Below, one piece after another: positions 8,021 to 17,313 of a DNA stretch of 36,522 nucleotides (position 1 is its first letter; each line of letters begins with the position of its first letter). Under the pieces are notes generated by a model. That model worked only from the letters and a program-made list of their open reading frames with translations, had not been told where the DNA came from and did no database searches. The DNA lies in contig JAHWJV010000002.1 of assembly GCA_019348265.1 (NCBI GenBank), positions 1 through 36,522 on the forward strand, read 5' to 3'. The stretch comes from Gemmatimonadota bacterium. GTDB lineage: Bacteria; Gemmatimonadota; Gemmatimonadetes; Longimicrobiales; Longimicrobiaceae. Made by a program: the position numbers and the translations under genes.

Positions 8021-8379
8021 CCGGTTGAGTGGCTCTCCGTCTGTTGGTTGAACACCGGCTCCGGCTCGGGCGCGGCTTCGGGAACCGGCAGCTGCAGCGC
8101 GCGGCGGCGATGACCCAGGCGCTCAATGTACTCCACACCCTTTTCGGTGATGCCGACCGGACGGCCGGTGCCGTCCCAGGTGAGGAAATCCGCGTAGGTG
8201 AGATGCGCCACCACCTGTACGGCCGACCCTACCGGCAGCCCGAGGTCCGACGCCAGCTTTCCAACCGCGACCACCCCCTGCCCCTCGCACGCTAGAGAAT
8301 AGACGTGCTGCAGCAGAATGAAGCTTCCCCGTTCCCTCTCCTCCGCCGCGAAATCCCACGTCCGCTCTGAATCGTTCAT
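8017..8379 (-). CDS. Small winged-helix-like protein coupled to the exported protein
   Basis: A 120-aa protein, taking ATG 8379 directly behind GGGGGAG; an open frame continues upstream but has no support. The middle reads like a winged helix: a first helix FILLQHVYSLACEG, a recognition region VGKLASDLGLPVGSAVQVVAHL, and a wing WDGTGRPVGITEKGVEYIERL, as in MarR- or PadR-style folds. The tail is Pro/Glu-rich. It ends in a GTGA overlap with the exported-protein gene, so the two are translationally coupled. A regulator of that operon is a guess. No exact family was recognised. Confidence 0.65.
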   Translation of the reverse strand: MNDSERTWDFAAEERERGSFILLQHVYSLACEGQGVVAVGKLASDLGLPVGSAVQVVAHLTYADFLTWDGTGRPVGITEKGVEYIERLGHRRRALQLPVPEAAPEPEPVFNQQTESHSTG

Positions 8380-9200
8380 CTCCCCCGGTCTCCCAGGCGC
8401 GCCGTGCCTCTCGGCCCGAACTTTCCGTCGCGCACAAAAAGAAAACGCCGCCAACAGTCGACAACTCAGGTCGATCGCTGGCGGCCCGGCGGACATGACG
8501 ACCCAGGTCGCGTTAGTCCCGTGGCTCTGCGTCGCCGCCTTTCGGCGGGTTTGCTCTGAGCAGCGTCAGAACTGTAACTGTCCTTCCGTCCTTCTGGAGG
8601 CCCGCCGCGCGAGCCGCTCAGTCATAAAGGTGGCGCAAAGCCGCCGCCAGGGGAAGAGGGAGCACGAGAAGCCCTGCCCCCGCAGCGTTCCCGGCGGCCG
8701 CCAAAGGCCCTCTCGCTTGACTCGTCGGAGCGAAGCCGCAGATTAGCTGCTGAGCAGCCAGTATTCTGCTCCGGTCAGGCGAAGCGACGGCGCACGAGCC
8801 TGTGAGCAGCCCCGCGTCAGCCGCTGAATCCGCGAGCCCAGGAACGGGGGTCCACCGCTCCACCGAGCTCAACCGTCTGGCCGAGCGTGCTGCGTTCGCC
8901 CGGACGTGCGTTTCGGTGGAACAGTGATGGGCACCCGCGGTACTGTCTATCCTGAGCCGAGTTTCCGCGCCGCCCCTAGCAATCCGCGTAGCGCACGAGA
9001 CCCTGCTGCTGCATTGGTGGTGCCCGGAACAGCACCCCGTGGGCTGACGGGACCGCCCCGCGTCAGGGAACGCTCGACCGGGCTAGAGCTCCCGTCGGTT
9101 TTCCAATTGACAAATTTCAACGACCAGACGGTCCGCCGCGCCGGCGCCGTCGTGCTCCGACCTCTTCCGTGTCGTCGGACTCAACCTGATCGTATCGAAG
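8380..9200. other. 820-bp divergent intergenic region with no supported gene
   Basis: Between the winged-helix gene (leftward) and the FG-GAP lipoprotein (rightward). Short open frames here have no ribosome site, motif or recognisable product. A TTGACA hexamer at 9107-9112 has no good -10 partner at 16-18 bp. GCTGCT and AGCAGC around 8750 form a small palindrome. I see no RNA gene signature. It may contain the promoters for both flanking transcripts. Confidence 0.4.
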
Positions 9201-12200
9201 ATGAGACTCCTGATCGTCGCGGCGCTGCTCACTTTCTCAGGCTGCCGCCTGGGGGATGACCCGCCCCTTTTCGTGCTTCGCTCGGCCGATGAGACCGGGA
9301 TAACCTTCGCCAACAGGCTACAGGAAGACGACTCGGTCTACAATCCGATCGCCTTCGACTACATCTACAATGGTGGGGGCGTAGCCGTCGGGGACCTGAA
9401 CAACGACGGGCGGCAGGACGTGTATTTCTCCGGCAACATGGTCTCCAGCCGGCTCTACCTCAACCGCGGCGAGCTCCGGTTCGACGACGTGACCGAGCGC
9501 GCGGGGGTGGGCACGCAAGCCTGGGCGACCGGGACGACGCTGGTGGACATCAACCAGGATGGGCTTCTGGACATCTACGTCTGTGTCGCCGGCAGGGTCC
9601 CCGACGAGCAGCGGGCGAACCTGCTGTTCGTGAACCAGGGCGTGGACGCGTCGGGGACGCCGCGATTCGTGGAGCAGGGGAAAGCGTACGGGGTCGCCGA
9701 CACGGGGTACAGCACCCACGCGGCCTTCTTCGACTACGACCTGGACGGAGACCTCGACCTGTACGTCTTGACCAACGCGCTGGAAGAGTTCAGCCGCAAC
9801 ACGATTCGGCCCAAGCTGGTCAACGGAGAGGCGGCGAGCACCGATCGGCTTTATCGGAACAACGGCGACGGCAGCTTCACGAACGTCTCGCGCGAAGCAG
9901 GGATCCTGATCGAGGGTTTCGGGTTGGGGATGGCGGTGAGCGACCTGAACCGCGACGGCTGGCCGGACGTCTACGCCGCCAACGACTTCATCACCAATGA
10001 CCTGGTCTGGATCAACAACCGGGACGGGACCTTCACCGACCGCGCGCCCCAATACCTGAAGCACCAGGCCCACAACGCGATGGGGACCGACGTCGCGGAC
10101 GTGAACAACGACGGCCTGGTGGACATCGTCACCCTCGACATGCTGCCGGAAGACAACCTCCGCCAGAAGCTGATGCTCTCGGGGAGCAACTACGACAAGT
10201 TCCGCATGAGCCTCTACTACGGCTACGCGCCGCAGTACGTGCGGAACACTCTGCAGATCAACAACGGACCGGGCCCGTCGGGCGAGCCGACCTTCAGTGA
10301 CGTGGGGCAGCTGAGTGGGATCCACAACACCGACTGGAGCTGGGCCGCCCTGCTTGCCGACTTCGACAACGACGGGCTGCGCGACCTGTTCATCACCAAC
10401 GGGTATCGCCGGGACGTCACCAACCTCGACTACATCGTCTACACCACCCAGGAGACGCAATCGCTGGCGGACCCCGCCCGACGCAGGAAGGAGCTGCTGC
10501 AGAAGATGCGGGAGCTGCCGGAGGTAAAGCTCCCCAACTACATGTATCAGAACCGGGGCGACCTGACGTTCACGGACCGGAGCGAGGACTGGGGGATCAA
10601 GATCCCCAGCTTCTCGAATGGCGCGGCGTACGCCGACCTCGACAACGACGGCGATCTGGACCTGGTGGTCAACAACCTCGACGACGAGGCCTTTCTCTTC
10701 GAGAACCGTGCGAGTGAGCTGCCCGGCCGCCACTACCTCCGCGTGGCCCTCCGGGGCCCGCGGGGCAACCTGCCGGGGCACGGAGCGAAAGTTGTGGTTC
10801 ACGCCGGCCGAGGGCAGCAGTACCACGACCATTCGCCGTACCGCGGCTACAAATCCACGGTGGAGAGTCCGATCCATTTCGGCCTCGGGGCCGCCACCAG
10901 GGTAGACTCCCTCGAAGTATTCTGGCCCGACGGCGCCTACCAGCGGCTGACCGGGGTGACCGCTGATCAGATGGTCACTCTCGACCACCGCAACGCGACG
11001 CTCCGACGCCCGCCTCAGCTTCGCCGGGCGGCCCCGCTCTTCCGGACCGCGTCCGCCGTCGGCCTCGCGCACCGGCACGAGGAGCGGGAGCTCGCCGACT
11101 TCAAGATATCGCCGGCGCTGCCGCACAAACTGTCCAACCTCGGCCCCGGGATCGCGGTCGGGGACGTCGACGGAAATGGGCTCGACGACGTCTACGTCGG
11201 CGCGGACCGAGGCAAGCCGAAGGAGCTTTTCCTCCAAACCGCGCAGGGCCGATTCGCCAAGCGCGCGCTGCCGGGGGACCTCGATTACGAGGACATGGGC
11301 GCGCTCTTCTTCGATGCGGAAGGGGATGGCGACCTGGATCTATACGTCGTCAGCGGGGGCGGGTACCCGGACATGGACGACACGTACCAGGACAGGCTGT
11401 ACATCAACGACGGACGCGGCGGGCTCGTGCGCGACCCGCGGGCTCTGCCTCGTGAGACTGCCAGCGGCTCTTCCGTAGTGGCCGCGGATTACGACCGCGA
11501 CGGCGACCTCGATCTGTTCGTGGGAGGGCGGGTCCTCCCCGGCAGCTATCCGAGCGCGGGTCGCAGCTACCTGCTGCGCAACGACTGCGGCCCGGGCGGC
11601 CCAGCGAAGTTCACCGACGTCACCCAGCAGGTCGCTCCCGGTCTGGCCGAGGCCGGCATGGTCACCGCCGCCCTCTGGACGGATTACGACCAGGATGGGC
11701 AGGTCGACCTGCTCCTCGCCGGCGAGTGGATGCCCCTCACCTTCTTCCACAACGAGCGGGGGCGCCTCGTCGACGCCAGCCGCTCCGTCGGGCTCGGTGA
11801 CACGCGTGGGTGGTGGAACAGCCTCGCGGCTGGGGACTTCGACAACGACGGGGACGTCGACTACATGGCCGGCAACCTGGGCCTGAACACCCGGTATCAG
11901 GCATCGCCGCGGCAGCCGGTGCGGGTCCACGCAGCCGACTTCGACCAGAACGGCAGTGTGGACCCGATCCTCTCCAGGTACATCGGCGGCGAGAGCTACG
12001 CCGTCGCTTCGCGCGACATCCTCATCGACCAGATCATCGGGATGAAGGGGCGGTTCCCGCGGTACGCCCACTACGGCAACGCCAGGCTCGAGGAGACTCT
12101 GTCGGGAGACGAGCGGGAAAAGGCGACCGTTCTGGAAAGCGTGATGTTCGCCAGCAGCTACCTCGAGAATCTCGGTCGCGGTAAGTTCGCTATCCGTCGG

Positions 12201-12716
12201 CTCCCGAACCGGGCGCAGCTGTCGCCCGCCTTCGGAATGCTGACGGGAGACTACAACTCCGACGGCAACCTGGACCTGCTGATGGTTGGGAACTCGTACG
12301 CGACGGACACCCAGGCCGGCTGGGAAGACGCCTCCGTCGGCAGCGTTCTCCTCGGCAATGGCAGGGGGCAGTTCCGGTACCTGAGCGGCAGCGAGAGCGG
12401 CTTCTTCGTGGAGGGCGACGCGAAGGGGATCGCCGAGATTCGTCGCGATGGCGCCCCACCACTGCTGCTGGTTACCCAGAACAACGACAGCCTCCGCACC
12501 TTCACGCCCAGCGGGCCGCCGAGCAGGGTGGTGAAGCTCGATCCGGCAGACGCGTATGCGATGCTGACCTTCAAGGACGGCCGGGTGCGCCGCGAAGAGT
12601 TCCACTACGGCTCGACCTATCTGTCGCAGTCGTCCCGTGCTCTGAGCGTGCCGGCGACGGTCGTCAGCGCGGTGATCTACGATTCCGCCGGCAGGCGTCG
12701 ATCGGTCGGATTCTGA
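9201..12716 (+). CDS. FG-GAP/VCBS-repeat lipoprotein with ASPIC/UnbV domain (CRTAC1-like)
   Basis: 1171 aa. The N-terminus MRLLIVAALLTFSGC is a lipoprotein signal with Cys15 as the lipidated residue, so the protein is exported and anchored. The body is a beta-propeller array with about 14 calcium-binding loops of the form DxDxDGxxD, for example DLNNDGRQD, DINQDGLLD, DYDLDGDLD, DVNNDGLVD, DLDNDGDLD, DYDRDGDLD and DYNSDGNLD. They fall in two blocks separated near residues 525-600 by an ASPIC/UnbV domain (GHGAKVVV, YKSTVESPIHFGLG, DSLEVFWPDG). Large proteins of this kind are common in Bacteroidota and related groups; they are presumed adhesive or carbohydrate/protein-binding, and no catalytic site is apparent. 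A multiheme cytochrome gene starts 43 bases downstream, so they are probably co-transcribed. Confidence 0.9.
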   Translation: MRLLIVAALLTFSGCRLGDDPPLFVLRSADETGITFANRLQEDDSVYNPIAFDYIYNGGGVAVGDLNNDGRQDVYFSGNMVSSRLYLNRGELRFDDVTERAGVGTQAWATGTTLVDINQDGLLDIYVCVAGRVPDEQRANLLFVNQGVDASGTPRFVEQGKAYGVADTGYSTHAAFFDYDLDGDLDLYVLTNALEEFSRNTIRPKLVNGEAASTDRLYRNNGDGSFTNVSREAGILIEGFGLGMAVSDLNRDGWPDVYAANDFITNDLVWINNRDGTFTDRAPQYLKHQAHNAMGTDVADVNNDGLVDIVTLDMLPEDNLRQKLMLSGSNYDKFRMSLYYGYAPQYVRNTLQINNGPGPSGEPTFSDVGQLSGIHNTDWSWAALLADFDNDGLRDLFITNGYRRDVTNLDYIVYTTQETQSLADPARRRKELLQKMRELPEVKLPNYMYQNRGDLTFTDRSEDWGIKIPSFSNGAAYADLDNDGDLDLVVNNLDDEAFLFENRASELPGRHYLRVALRGPRGNLPGHGAKVVVHAGRGQQYHDHSPYRGYKSTVESPIHFGLGAATRVDSLEVFWPDGAYQRLTGVTADQMVTLDHRNATLRRPPQLRRAAPLFRTASAVGLAHRHEERELADFKISPALPHKLSNLGPGIAVGDVDGNGLDDVYVGADRGKPKELFLQTAQGRFAKRALPGDLDYEDMGALFFDAEGDGDLDLYVVSGGGYPDMDDTYQDRLYINDGRGGLVRDPRALPRETASGSSVVAADYDRDGDLDLFVGGRVLPGSYPSAGRSYLLRNDCGPGGPAKFTDVTQQVAPGLAEAGMVTAALWTDYDQDGQVDLLLAGEWMPLTFFHNERGRLVDASRSVGLGDTRGWWNSLAAGDFDNDGDVDYMAGNLGLNTRYQASPRQPVRVHAADFDQNGSVDPILSRYIGGESYAVASRDILIDQIIGMKGRFPRYAHYGNARLEETLSGDEREKATVLESVMFASSYLENLGRGKFAIRRLPNRAQLSPAFGMLTGDYNSDGNLDLLMVGNSYATDTQAGWEDASVGSVLLGNGRGQFRYLSGSESGFFVEGDAKGIAEIRRDGAPPLLLVTQNNDSLRTFTPSGPPSRVVKLDPADAYAMLTFKDGRVRREEFHYGSTYLSQSSRALSVPATVVSAVIYDSAGRRRSVGF

Positions 12717-12759
12717 TGGGATCGAGGTGCACCGCCCCCGCGCGGGATGGGCGAAAATT

Positions 12760-13944
12760 ATGACCCGAAGGGTCAGGCGGGCTCTCGCCATGGTCGGCGT
12801 GGCGGCCCTGCTGGCCGCCACCGTCGGAGTCATCTTCCTGCGCGGGCGCGGGGACCGCCCGCCCAGGTTCGGCGACTTCGTAGGCAACGAGACCTGTCTC
12901 GGCTGTCATACGGAGCAGCGGAGCTTCGCCGGAACGGCCCACCACCGCACCTCGGCCCCGGCGTCCAGCCGGACCATCGCGGCGTCCTTCGCTCCGGGCG
13001 AGAACACGCTTTCAACGCCGAACCCGGCCCTGCGCTACCATATGGACGCGCGGCCGGACGGGTTCTTCCAGACCGCGGTCGTGGGAGAGCCCCCGGACAC
13101 CAGCACGATCAGCAAGCGCATCGACCTCGTGATCGGCTCCGGCCGGAAGGGCCAGACCTACCTCTACTGGGAAAGTGGAGACCGGCTCTACCAGCTCCCG
13201 ATCTCGTACTGGACGGCGCTCCAGGCGTGGATCTCCAGCCCCGGCTACCCGGAGGGAGTAGTCAACTTCGAGCGGCCGGTCGCCCCGCGCTGCCTGGAGT
13301 GCCACTCGACTTTCTTCGAGCCTGCCGCGGACTCGCAGGGGGTTCACCGCTACGCCGAGGGTCGAAGCATCCCGGGTATCTCCTGTGAGAAGTGCCATGG
13401 CGCTGGCCGCGACCACGTGGCTCGCCAGCGCTCGCCAGTCACGCGGTTCCTGGGCACTCCGATCGTGAACCCGGCCGAGCTCCCGCGCCAGCGTCAGCTC
13501 GAGCTCTGCGCCCAATGCCACGGCGGCGTTGGCGAGCCAGTCACCCCCTCCTTCTCGTACCGACCCGGGCAGCCACTCGAGCAGCACCTCCGCCTCCCGC
13601 CCACCCTCCCGAACGAGGCCCTGGACGTGCACGGCAACCAGGTGGCGCTCTTACAGCGCAGTACCTGCTTCGCCGCCTCCGACATGACCTGCTCCACCTG
13701 CCACGACGTTCACCAGACACAGCGGAACCCGGCCGCGTTCTCCGCGCGCTGCCTCTCCTGCCACCAGGCGCAGACCCATGAGGCGGTGCCCGAGCTCGGC
13801 GCGACCATCACGAACCGCTGCGTGGACTGCCACATGCCGGAGCTCCCCTCGCGCATGATCGTTTCCCGTCAGGATGGGCGCTCCGTTCAGCCGCGCATCC
13901 GCAGCCACTGGATCCGCGTTTACGCCGCCGGCGAGTTGAATTGA
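12760..13944 (+). CDS. Heptaheme c-type cytochrome, membrane-anchored or exported
   Basis: 394 aa from ATG 12760; a GTG at 12727 would add 11 residues. Residues 8-27 are an uncleaved anchor or signal, putting the protein in the periplasm. There are seven CxxCH heme-c sites: CLGCH 46, CLECH 178, CEKCH 209, CAQCH 250, CSTCH 311, CLSCH 331 and CVDCH 354. The spacing, with one early heme and six in the last 220 residues, resembles cytochrome c554/NrfB-like multiheme proteins. The 128-residue gap after the first heme holds SYWTALQAWISSPGYPEGVVNF and may fold as a separate domain. No closely paired enzyme such as a nitrite reductase is nearby. Electron transfer is certain from heme content; the partner is unknown. 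The preceding FG-GAP lipoprotein is the likely operon mate. Confidence 0.9.
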   Translation: MTRRVRRALAMVGVAALLAATVGVIFLRGRGDRPPRFGDFVGNETCLGCHTEQRSFAGTAHHRTSAPASSRTIAASFAPGENTLSTPNPALRYHMDARPDGFFQTAVVGEPPDTSTISKRIDLVIGSGRKGQTYLYWESGDRLYQLPISYWTALQAWISSPGYPEGVVNFERPVAPRCLECHSTFFEPAADSQGVHRYAEGRSIPGISCEKCHGAGRDHVARQRSPVTRFLGTPIVNPAELPRQRQLELCAQCHGGVGEPVTPSFSYRPGQPLEQHLRLPPTLPNEALDVHGNQVALLQRSTCFAASDMTCSTCHDVHQTQRNPAAFSARCLSCHQAQTHEAVPELGATITNRCVDCHMPELPSRMIVSRQDGRSVQPRIRSHWIRVYAAGELN

Positions 13945-14136
13945 GGGCTTGCGGGAATCCGGCGGCGAGCTGATCTTTTCACTGACTATAACTGCCGTGA
14001 CTCGGCCTACCTTATCGCGTGGACGTGGTGAGGTACTCCGGCTTCCGATTGCCCGAAGATGGTTCCCGCCCGCTCATCGGTACGACCGGGGCGCGAAGGA
14101 ACGCGCTGAGTCGCACTGAACATACCGAATTGCAGG

Positions 14137-15486
14137 ATGCTAAAAATCTCTCTCACGCGCGCAGGCATAGCGGCCGCCATGTTCCTGGCGGCGAGCTGTC
14201 GCTCGGAGCCGGTCGACCCGCGCCAGTTTCACGACCCCGAGCTGCTGCACGGCGCGGTGAATGTGGTCACCAACGCAATGATGGAGAGCGTCACCAGCCC
14301 TCCGGTCGCGAGCCGCATCTACGCCTACTCGAGCGTCGCCGCGTACGAGGCGCTGCGCCCGGGCGCCAAGGCGTATGAATCGCTGGCCAATCAGTTGAAC
14401 GAGATGACGCCGGCGCCGCTTCCCGAGACGGGGGAGGAGTACCTGCTCCCGGTCGCCAGCGTCAACGCCTTTCTCACCGTCTCGGAGGCGCTGGTGTTCG
14501 CGCCGGAAAAGGTCGCCGCGCACCGGGACTCGCTGGTCGAGCAGCTTCGCCAGCGCGGTGTGCCCCGCGCCCTCCTGAACCGCTCGCTAGAGTACGGCGC
14601 CGCCGTGGGCCGCCACGTCCTGGCTTGGGCCGGCAAGGACGGGATCAAGATGGCACGCGCGAGCGCCCGGCTCGAGATCATCCGGGAGCCGGGGCGCTGG
14701 GTTCCGACCGGGCCCGCCTACTTCGATCCGGTCGAGCCCAGTTGGGGCATGCTGCGGCCGTTCGTGCTCGACTCCGCCCGGCAGTCCGCTCCGCCGCCGC
14801 CCAATCCGTACGATACCGCGGCGGAGAGCCGATTCTCCCGAGAAGTGCGCGAAGTATATGAGACGTGGCGCGGCCTGACCCCGGAGCAGCGGGCCATCGC
14901 GGCCTTCTGGGACTGCAATCCCTTCGCGGTGCAGTCGGTGGGCCACCTGATGTCGACCACCAAGAAAATCTCCCCCGGCGGACACTGGATGGAGATCACC
15001 GCCCTCGTCGCGCGGAAAACAGACGCCGACATGATGCGGAGCGCGGAAGCGTACGCGCGGGTGTCTGTGGCACTCGCCGACGGCTTCATCAGCGCATGGA
15101 ACGAGAAATACAACAGCGTTCGCGTTCGCCCGGAGACGGTCATCCAGGAGCGGATCGACCGCCGCTGGCAGCCGCTCCTGCAGACTCCGCCTTTCCCCGA
15201 GTACCCCAGCGGGCACAGCGTGATCTCGACGGCCGCCGCGGAGGTGCTGACCGATCTGTTCGGCGACGACTTCGCGTACACAGATGACACCGAGAAGCGC
15301 TTCGGCCTTCCGGAACGCTCCTTCACATCCTTCCGTCACGCAGCGGAAGAGGCGGCATACAGCCGTCTGTACGGCGGGATCCACTACCGCGACGGGGTCG
15401 AGGGCGGCATGGTCCAGGGCCGGGAACTCGGTCGTACCGTGGTCGCTCGTCTCAAGACCCGCACGGTTCGCGTGTCGACGAGATAG
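14137..15486 (+). CDS. Vanadium-dependent haloperoxidase/PAP2-superfamily lipoprotein
   Basis: 449 aa with a lipoprotein signal (MFLAASC, Cys near residue 21). The C-terminal half carries the vanadate/phosphate site shared by vanadium haloperoxidases and acid phosphatases: Lys324 in EKYNSVRVRP with Arg331, PSGH at 357-360 and SRLYGGIHYRD at 409-419, where His416 would ligate vanadate. Length and the N-terminal helical half (ARIYAYSSVAAYEAL-like region) fit bacterial vanadium-haloperoxidase-like proteins rather than the short PAP2 phosphatases. Halide oxidation is therefore possible, but phosphatase activity cannot be excluded. It is 192 bases after the cytochrome gene on the same strand. The stop codon lies inside one arm of an inverted repeat shared with the yidC end. 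Confidence 0.88.
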   Translation: MLKISLTRAGIAAAMFLAASCRSEPVDPRQFHDPELLHGAVNVVTNAMMESVTSPPVASRIYAYSSVAAYEALRPGAKAYESLANQLNEMTPAPLPETGEEYLLPVASVNAFLTVSEALVFAPEKVAAHRDSLVEQLRQRGVPRALLNRSLEYGAAVGRHVLAWAGKDGIKMARASARLEIIREPGRWVPTGPAYFDPVEPSWGMLRPFVLDSARQSAPPPPNPYDTAAESRFSREVREVYETWRGLTPEQRAIAAFWDCNPFAVQSVGHLMSTTKKISPGGHWMEITALVARKTDADMMRSAEAYARVSVALADGFISAWNEKYNSVRVRPETVIQERIDRRWQPLLQTPPFPEYPSGHSVISTAAAEVLTDLFGDDFAYTDDTEKRFGLPERSFTSFRHAAEEAAYSRLYGGIHYRDGVEGGMVQGRELGRTVVARLKTRTVRVSTR

Positions 15487-15585
15487 GGAACAGGAACAGC
15501 GGGAAACAAAAAGCAGGGGCCGACATCTCACCCGATGTCGGCCCCTGCTAGTGTAGTGTAGCGCAGGCTGTTCCCTATCTCGTCG
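15476..15585. repeat. Nested inverted repeat spanning the haloperoxidase stop and yidC 3' side
   Basis: An 18-bp perfect outer inverted repeat: CGACGAGATAGGGAACAG at 15476-15493, with its complement at 15568-15585. It encloses the 16-bp terminator hairpin. The left arm includes the haloperoxidase stop codon and runs into GGAACAG-type units. It belongs with the other stop-proximal repeat arrays in the window. Confidence 0.85.
15512..15549 (-). terminator. Strong rho-independent terminator of the rpmH-yidC transcript
   Basis: A perfect 16-bp stem (15512-15527 with 15534-15549) and a 6-base loop TCACCC. On the minus strand it is followed by TTTTTGTTT, giving a proper U-run after yidC. It may also slow plus-strand transcripts from the haloperoxidase gene. 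Confidence 0.85.
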
Positions 15586-15589
15586 TCCG

Positions 15590-17311
15590 TCAACCCTTCT
15601 TCCGCTTTCCCTTGCTCGCCGTCGCAGGCTGCGGCTTCGGCGGGTTGTTCCGCTTCTGCTCCTCCGACGTTCGTTTGCGCTCGAGAGCGATCAGCATCTG
15701 CTGCGGCATGCTGGCGACATTGGTCGCGGCGTAGTAGAGGTTCAGGCCCGACGGCATGGTGAAGAAGAAGATCCCGATCATTAGCGGCATGATGTACATC
15801 ATCATCTTCATCTGCGCGTTCTGCTCCATGCCGCTCAGCTTGGTGCTGATCCACTGCAGCGCGAACATGGACGCGACGAGGAACAGCGGCAGGATGTAAA
15901 ATGGGTCACGCAGCGAAAGATCTGGGAGCCAGAGGAACTCGGCTCCGCGGAAGCCGATGGTGCTCTGGAAGACGAAGAAGAGCGTGATCAGCACCGGGAA
16001 GGGCACCAGCATGGGGAGGCACCCGGCCATCGGGTTGAAGCCCTCCTCCCTGTACAGCCGGAGCATCTCCTCCTGCTGCTTCTGCGGGTTGTCCGCGTAT
16101 TTTTCGCGGATCTCCTGCATCAAAGGTGCGACGGCTGCGTTCTTCATCTGCGCCCGCATGGCGCGCGCGTTGAGGGGCCAGAGGACGACGCGCATCATCA
16201 CCCCGAAGATGACGAGGACCCAGCCGTAGCCGATGCCGAGCTTGTCGTGCAGGTAGTTGAGGATGGAGACGATCAGCGCGGCGAACGGACGGATGACCGG
16301 CTGGAGCCAGCGGTACCCGTACGGTGTCGCGTCCTCGAGCTCGTATCCTACGGCCTTGAGCCGGCCGTACTCCTGCGGCCCGAGGTAAGCCTGAAAGGCG
16401 AAGGTGCCATCGGTCGCGATCGGCAGCTCGGTGGTAAGTGCCGCGCGGGGGAGCTCGACGACCGAGGTGTCGCCGTCCTCGACGAATGCCTGACGAACGT
16501 CCGGGAGATCGACCACCCGGCCGCCGCTCATCGGCCGGTCGTCGCCGGCCACGATGGCGGCGAGGAAGTACTTGTCCTTGATCCCGGCCCAGGCGAGCGG
16601 CCCGGGAATGGTCGCGGTGCCTTCGAGCTTCCCGAGTGCCTCACGGTCTACCTTGCCCGCGACGCGGGTCACCAGCGCGAGCTCCCGCTCGGAGTGGTGG
16701 TCGAAGGCCTCGTGCGGCGCCAGCCCCGGGCCGACGTTCGTCAGCAGTGTGGCGCGGTCCTGTAGTCCGGTGACCCGCCCCTGCACTCCGACCAGGTAGG
16801 TGCCTGGTCGGAAGGTGTAGGTGAGCTCCGCCCCGAAGCCGGAGGGATCCGCGTACGAGAAGCGAACGGTCTGCGTCCCGCCCGCGGAATCCACGACCAG
16901 CGAGCGGGCGCTCGGCTGAAAGGGTGCGGCCCGGAGGTTCAGCGTGTCCGCGCCGACTACGATCCGATGCGCAAGGAAATCGCTGGTTCCGCCCGGGACG
17001 AGCTGTACCGGCTTCCCAGGGTGCGTGTAGGAGGGGTAGCGAAACAGCTCCGCCCGGGTCAGTGCCGCCCCGCGGGTGGAGAAGACGTACTCGTACAGAT
17101 TCGAGCGCACGACGACGGAGTCCCGCGCCGCGGCCGGAGCCGTCTGAAGGGCGGGTGCCGCCGCGACCGGCCGCGCAGGTCGCGGCCGCGCGATGGCGGC
17201 ACTGTCCGCCTTCGCCCCCGGCTCGACCGGCGCAACGGGGGGAAAGAAGATGTTGGTGATCATGATCACGGCGCCCATGAGCAGCACCGCGATGAGGAGA
17301 CGTTTTTCCAT
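15590..17311 (-). CDS. yidC: YidC membrane protein insertase
   Basis: Inserts and folds inner-membrane proteins with or without SecYEG. 573 aa, the long form typical of diderm bacteria: an N-terminal helix MEKRLLIAVLLMGAVIMITN, a large periplasmic beta-domain (about residues 60-340), then the conserved five-helix core. Core landmarks are GYGWVLVIFGVMMRVVLWPLN, with its conserved Arg in the groove, the cytoplasmic hairpin with YADNPQKQQEEMLRLYREEGFNP, and GCLPMLVPFPVLITLFFVFQ. The Lys-rich tail (KGKRKKG) can contact ribosomes. The start ATG is 2 bases beyond a heptad repeat arm and lacks a recognisable ribosome site. It is last in the rpmH-rnpA-yidD-yidC series and is followed by a strong terminator. 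Confidence 0.97.
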   Translation of the reverse strand: MEKRLLIAVLLMGAVIMITNIFFPPVAPVEPGAKADSAAIARPRPARPVAAAPALQTAPAAARDSVVVRSNLYEYVFSTRGAALTRAELFRYPSYTHPGKPVQLVPGGTSDFLAHRIVVGADTLNLRAAPFQPSARSLVVDSAGGTQTVRFSYADPSGFGAELTYTFRPGTYLVGVQGRVTGLQDRATLLTNVGPGLAPHEAFDHHSERELALVTRVAGKVDREALGKLEGTATIPGPLAWAGIKDKYFLAAIVAGDDRPMSGGRVVDLPDVRQAFVEDGDTSVVELPRAALTTELPIATDGTFAFQAYLGPQEYGRLKAVGYELEDATPYGYRWLQPVIRPFAALIVSILNYLHDKLGIGYGWVLVIFGVMMRVVLWPLNARAMRAQMKNAAVAPLMQEIREKYADNPQKQQEEMLRLYREEGFNPMAGCLPMLVPFPVLITLFFVFQSTIGFRGAEFLWLPDLSLRDPFYILPLFLVASMFALQWISTKLSGMEQNAQMKMMMYIMPLMIGIFFFTMPSGLNLYYAATNVASMPQQMLIALERKRTSEEQKRNNPPKPQPATASKGKRKKG

Positions 17312-17313
17312 GA

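Noticed and set aside
9318-11237. A 639-codon open frame antisense to the FG-GAP lipoprotein gene
   Set aside because: Its Val/Asp-rich sequence simply mirrors the GAC-rich DxDxDG codons of the real gene on the other strand; no start context or homology.
11340-12887. A 515-codon antisense frame over the second half of the same gene
   Set aside because: Same cause; it also crosses into the cytochrome gene.
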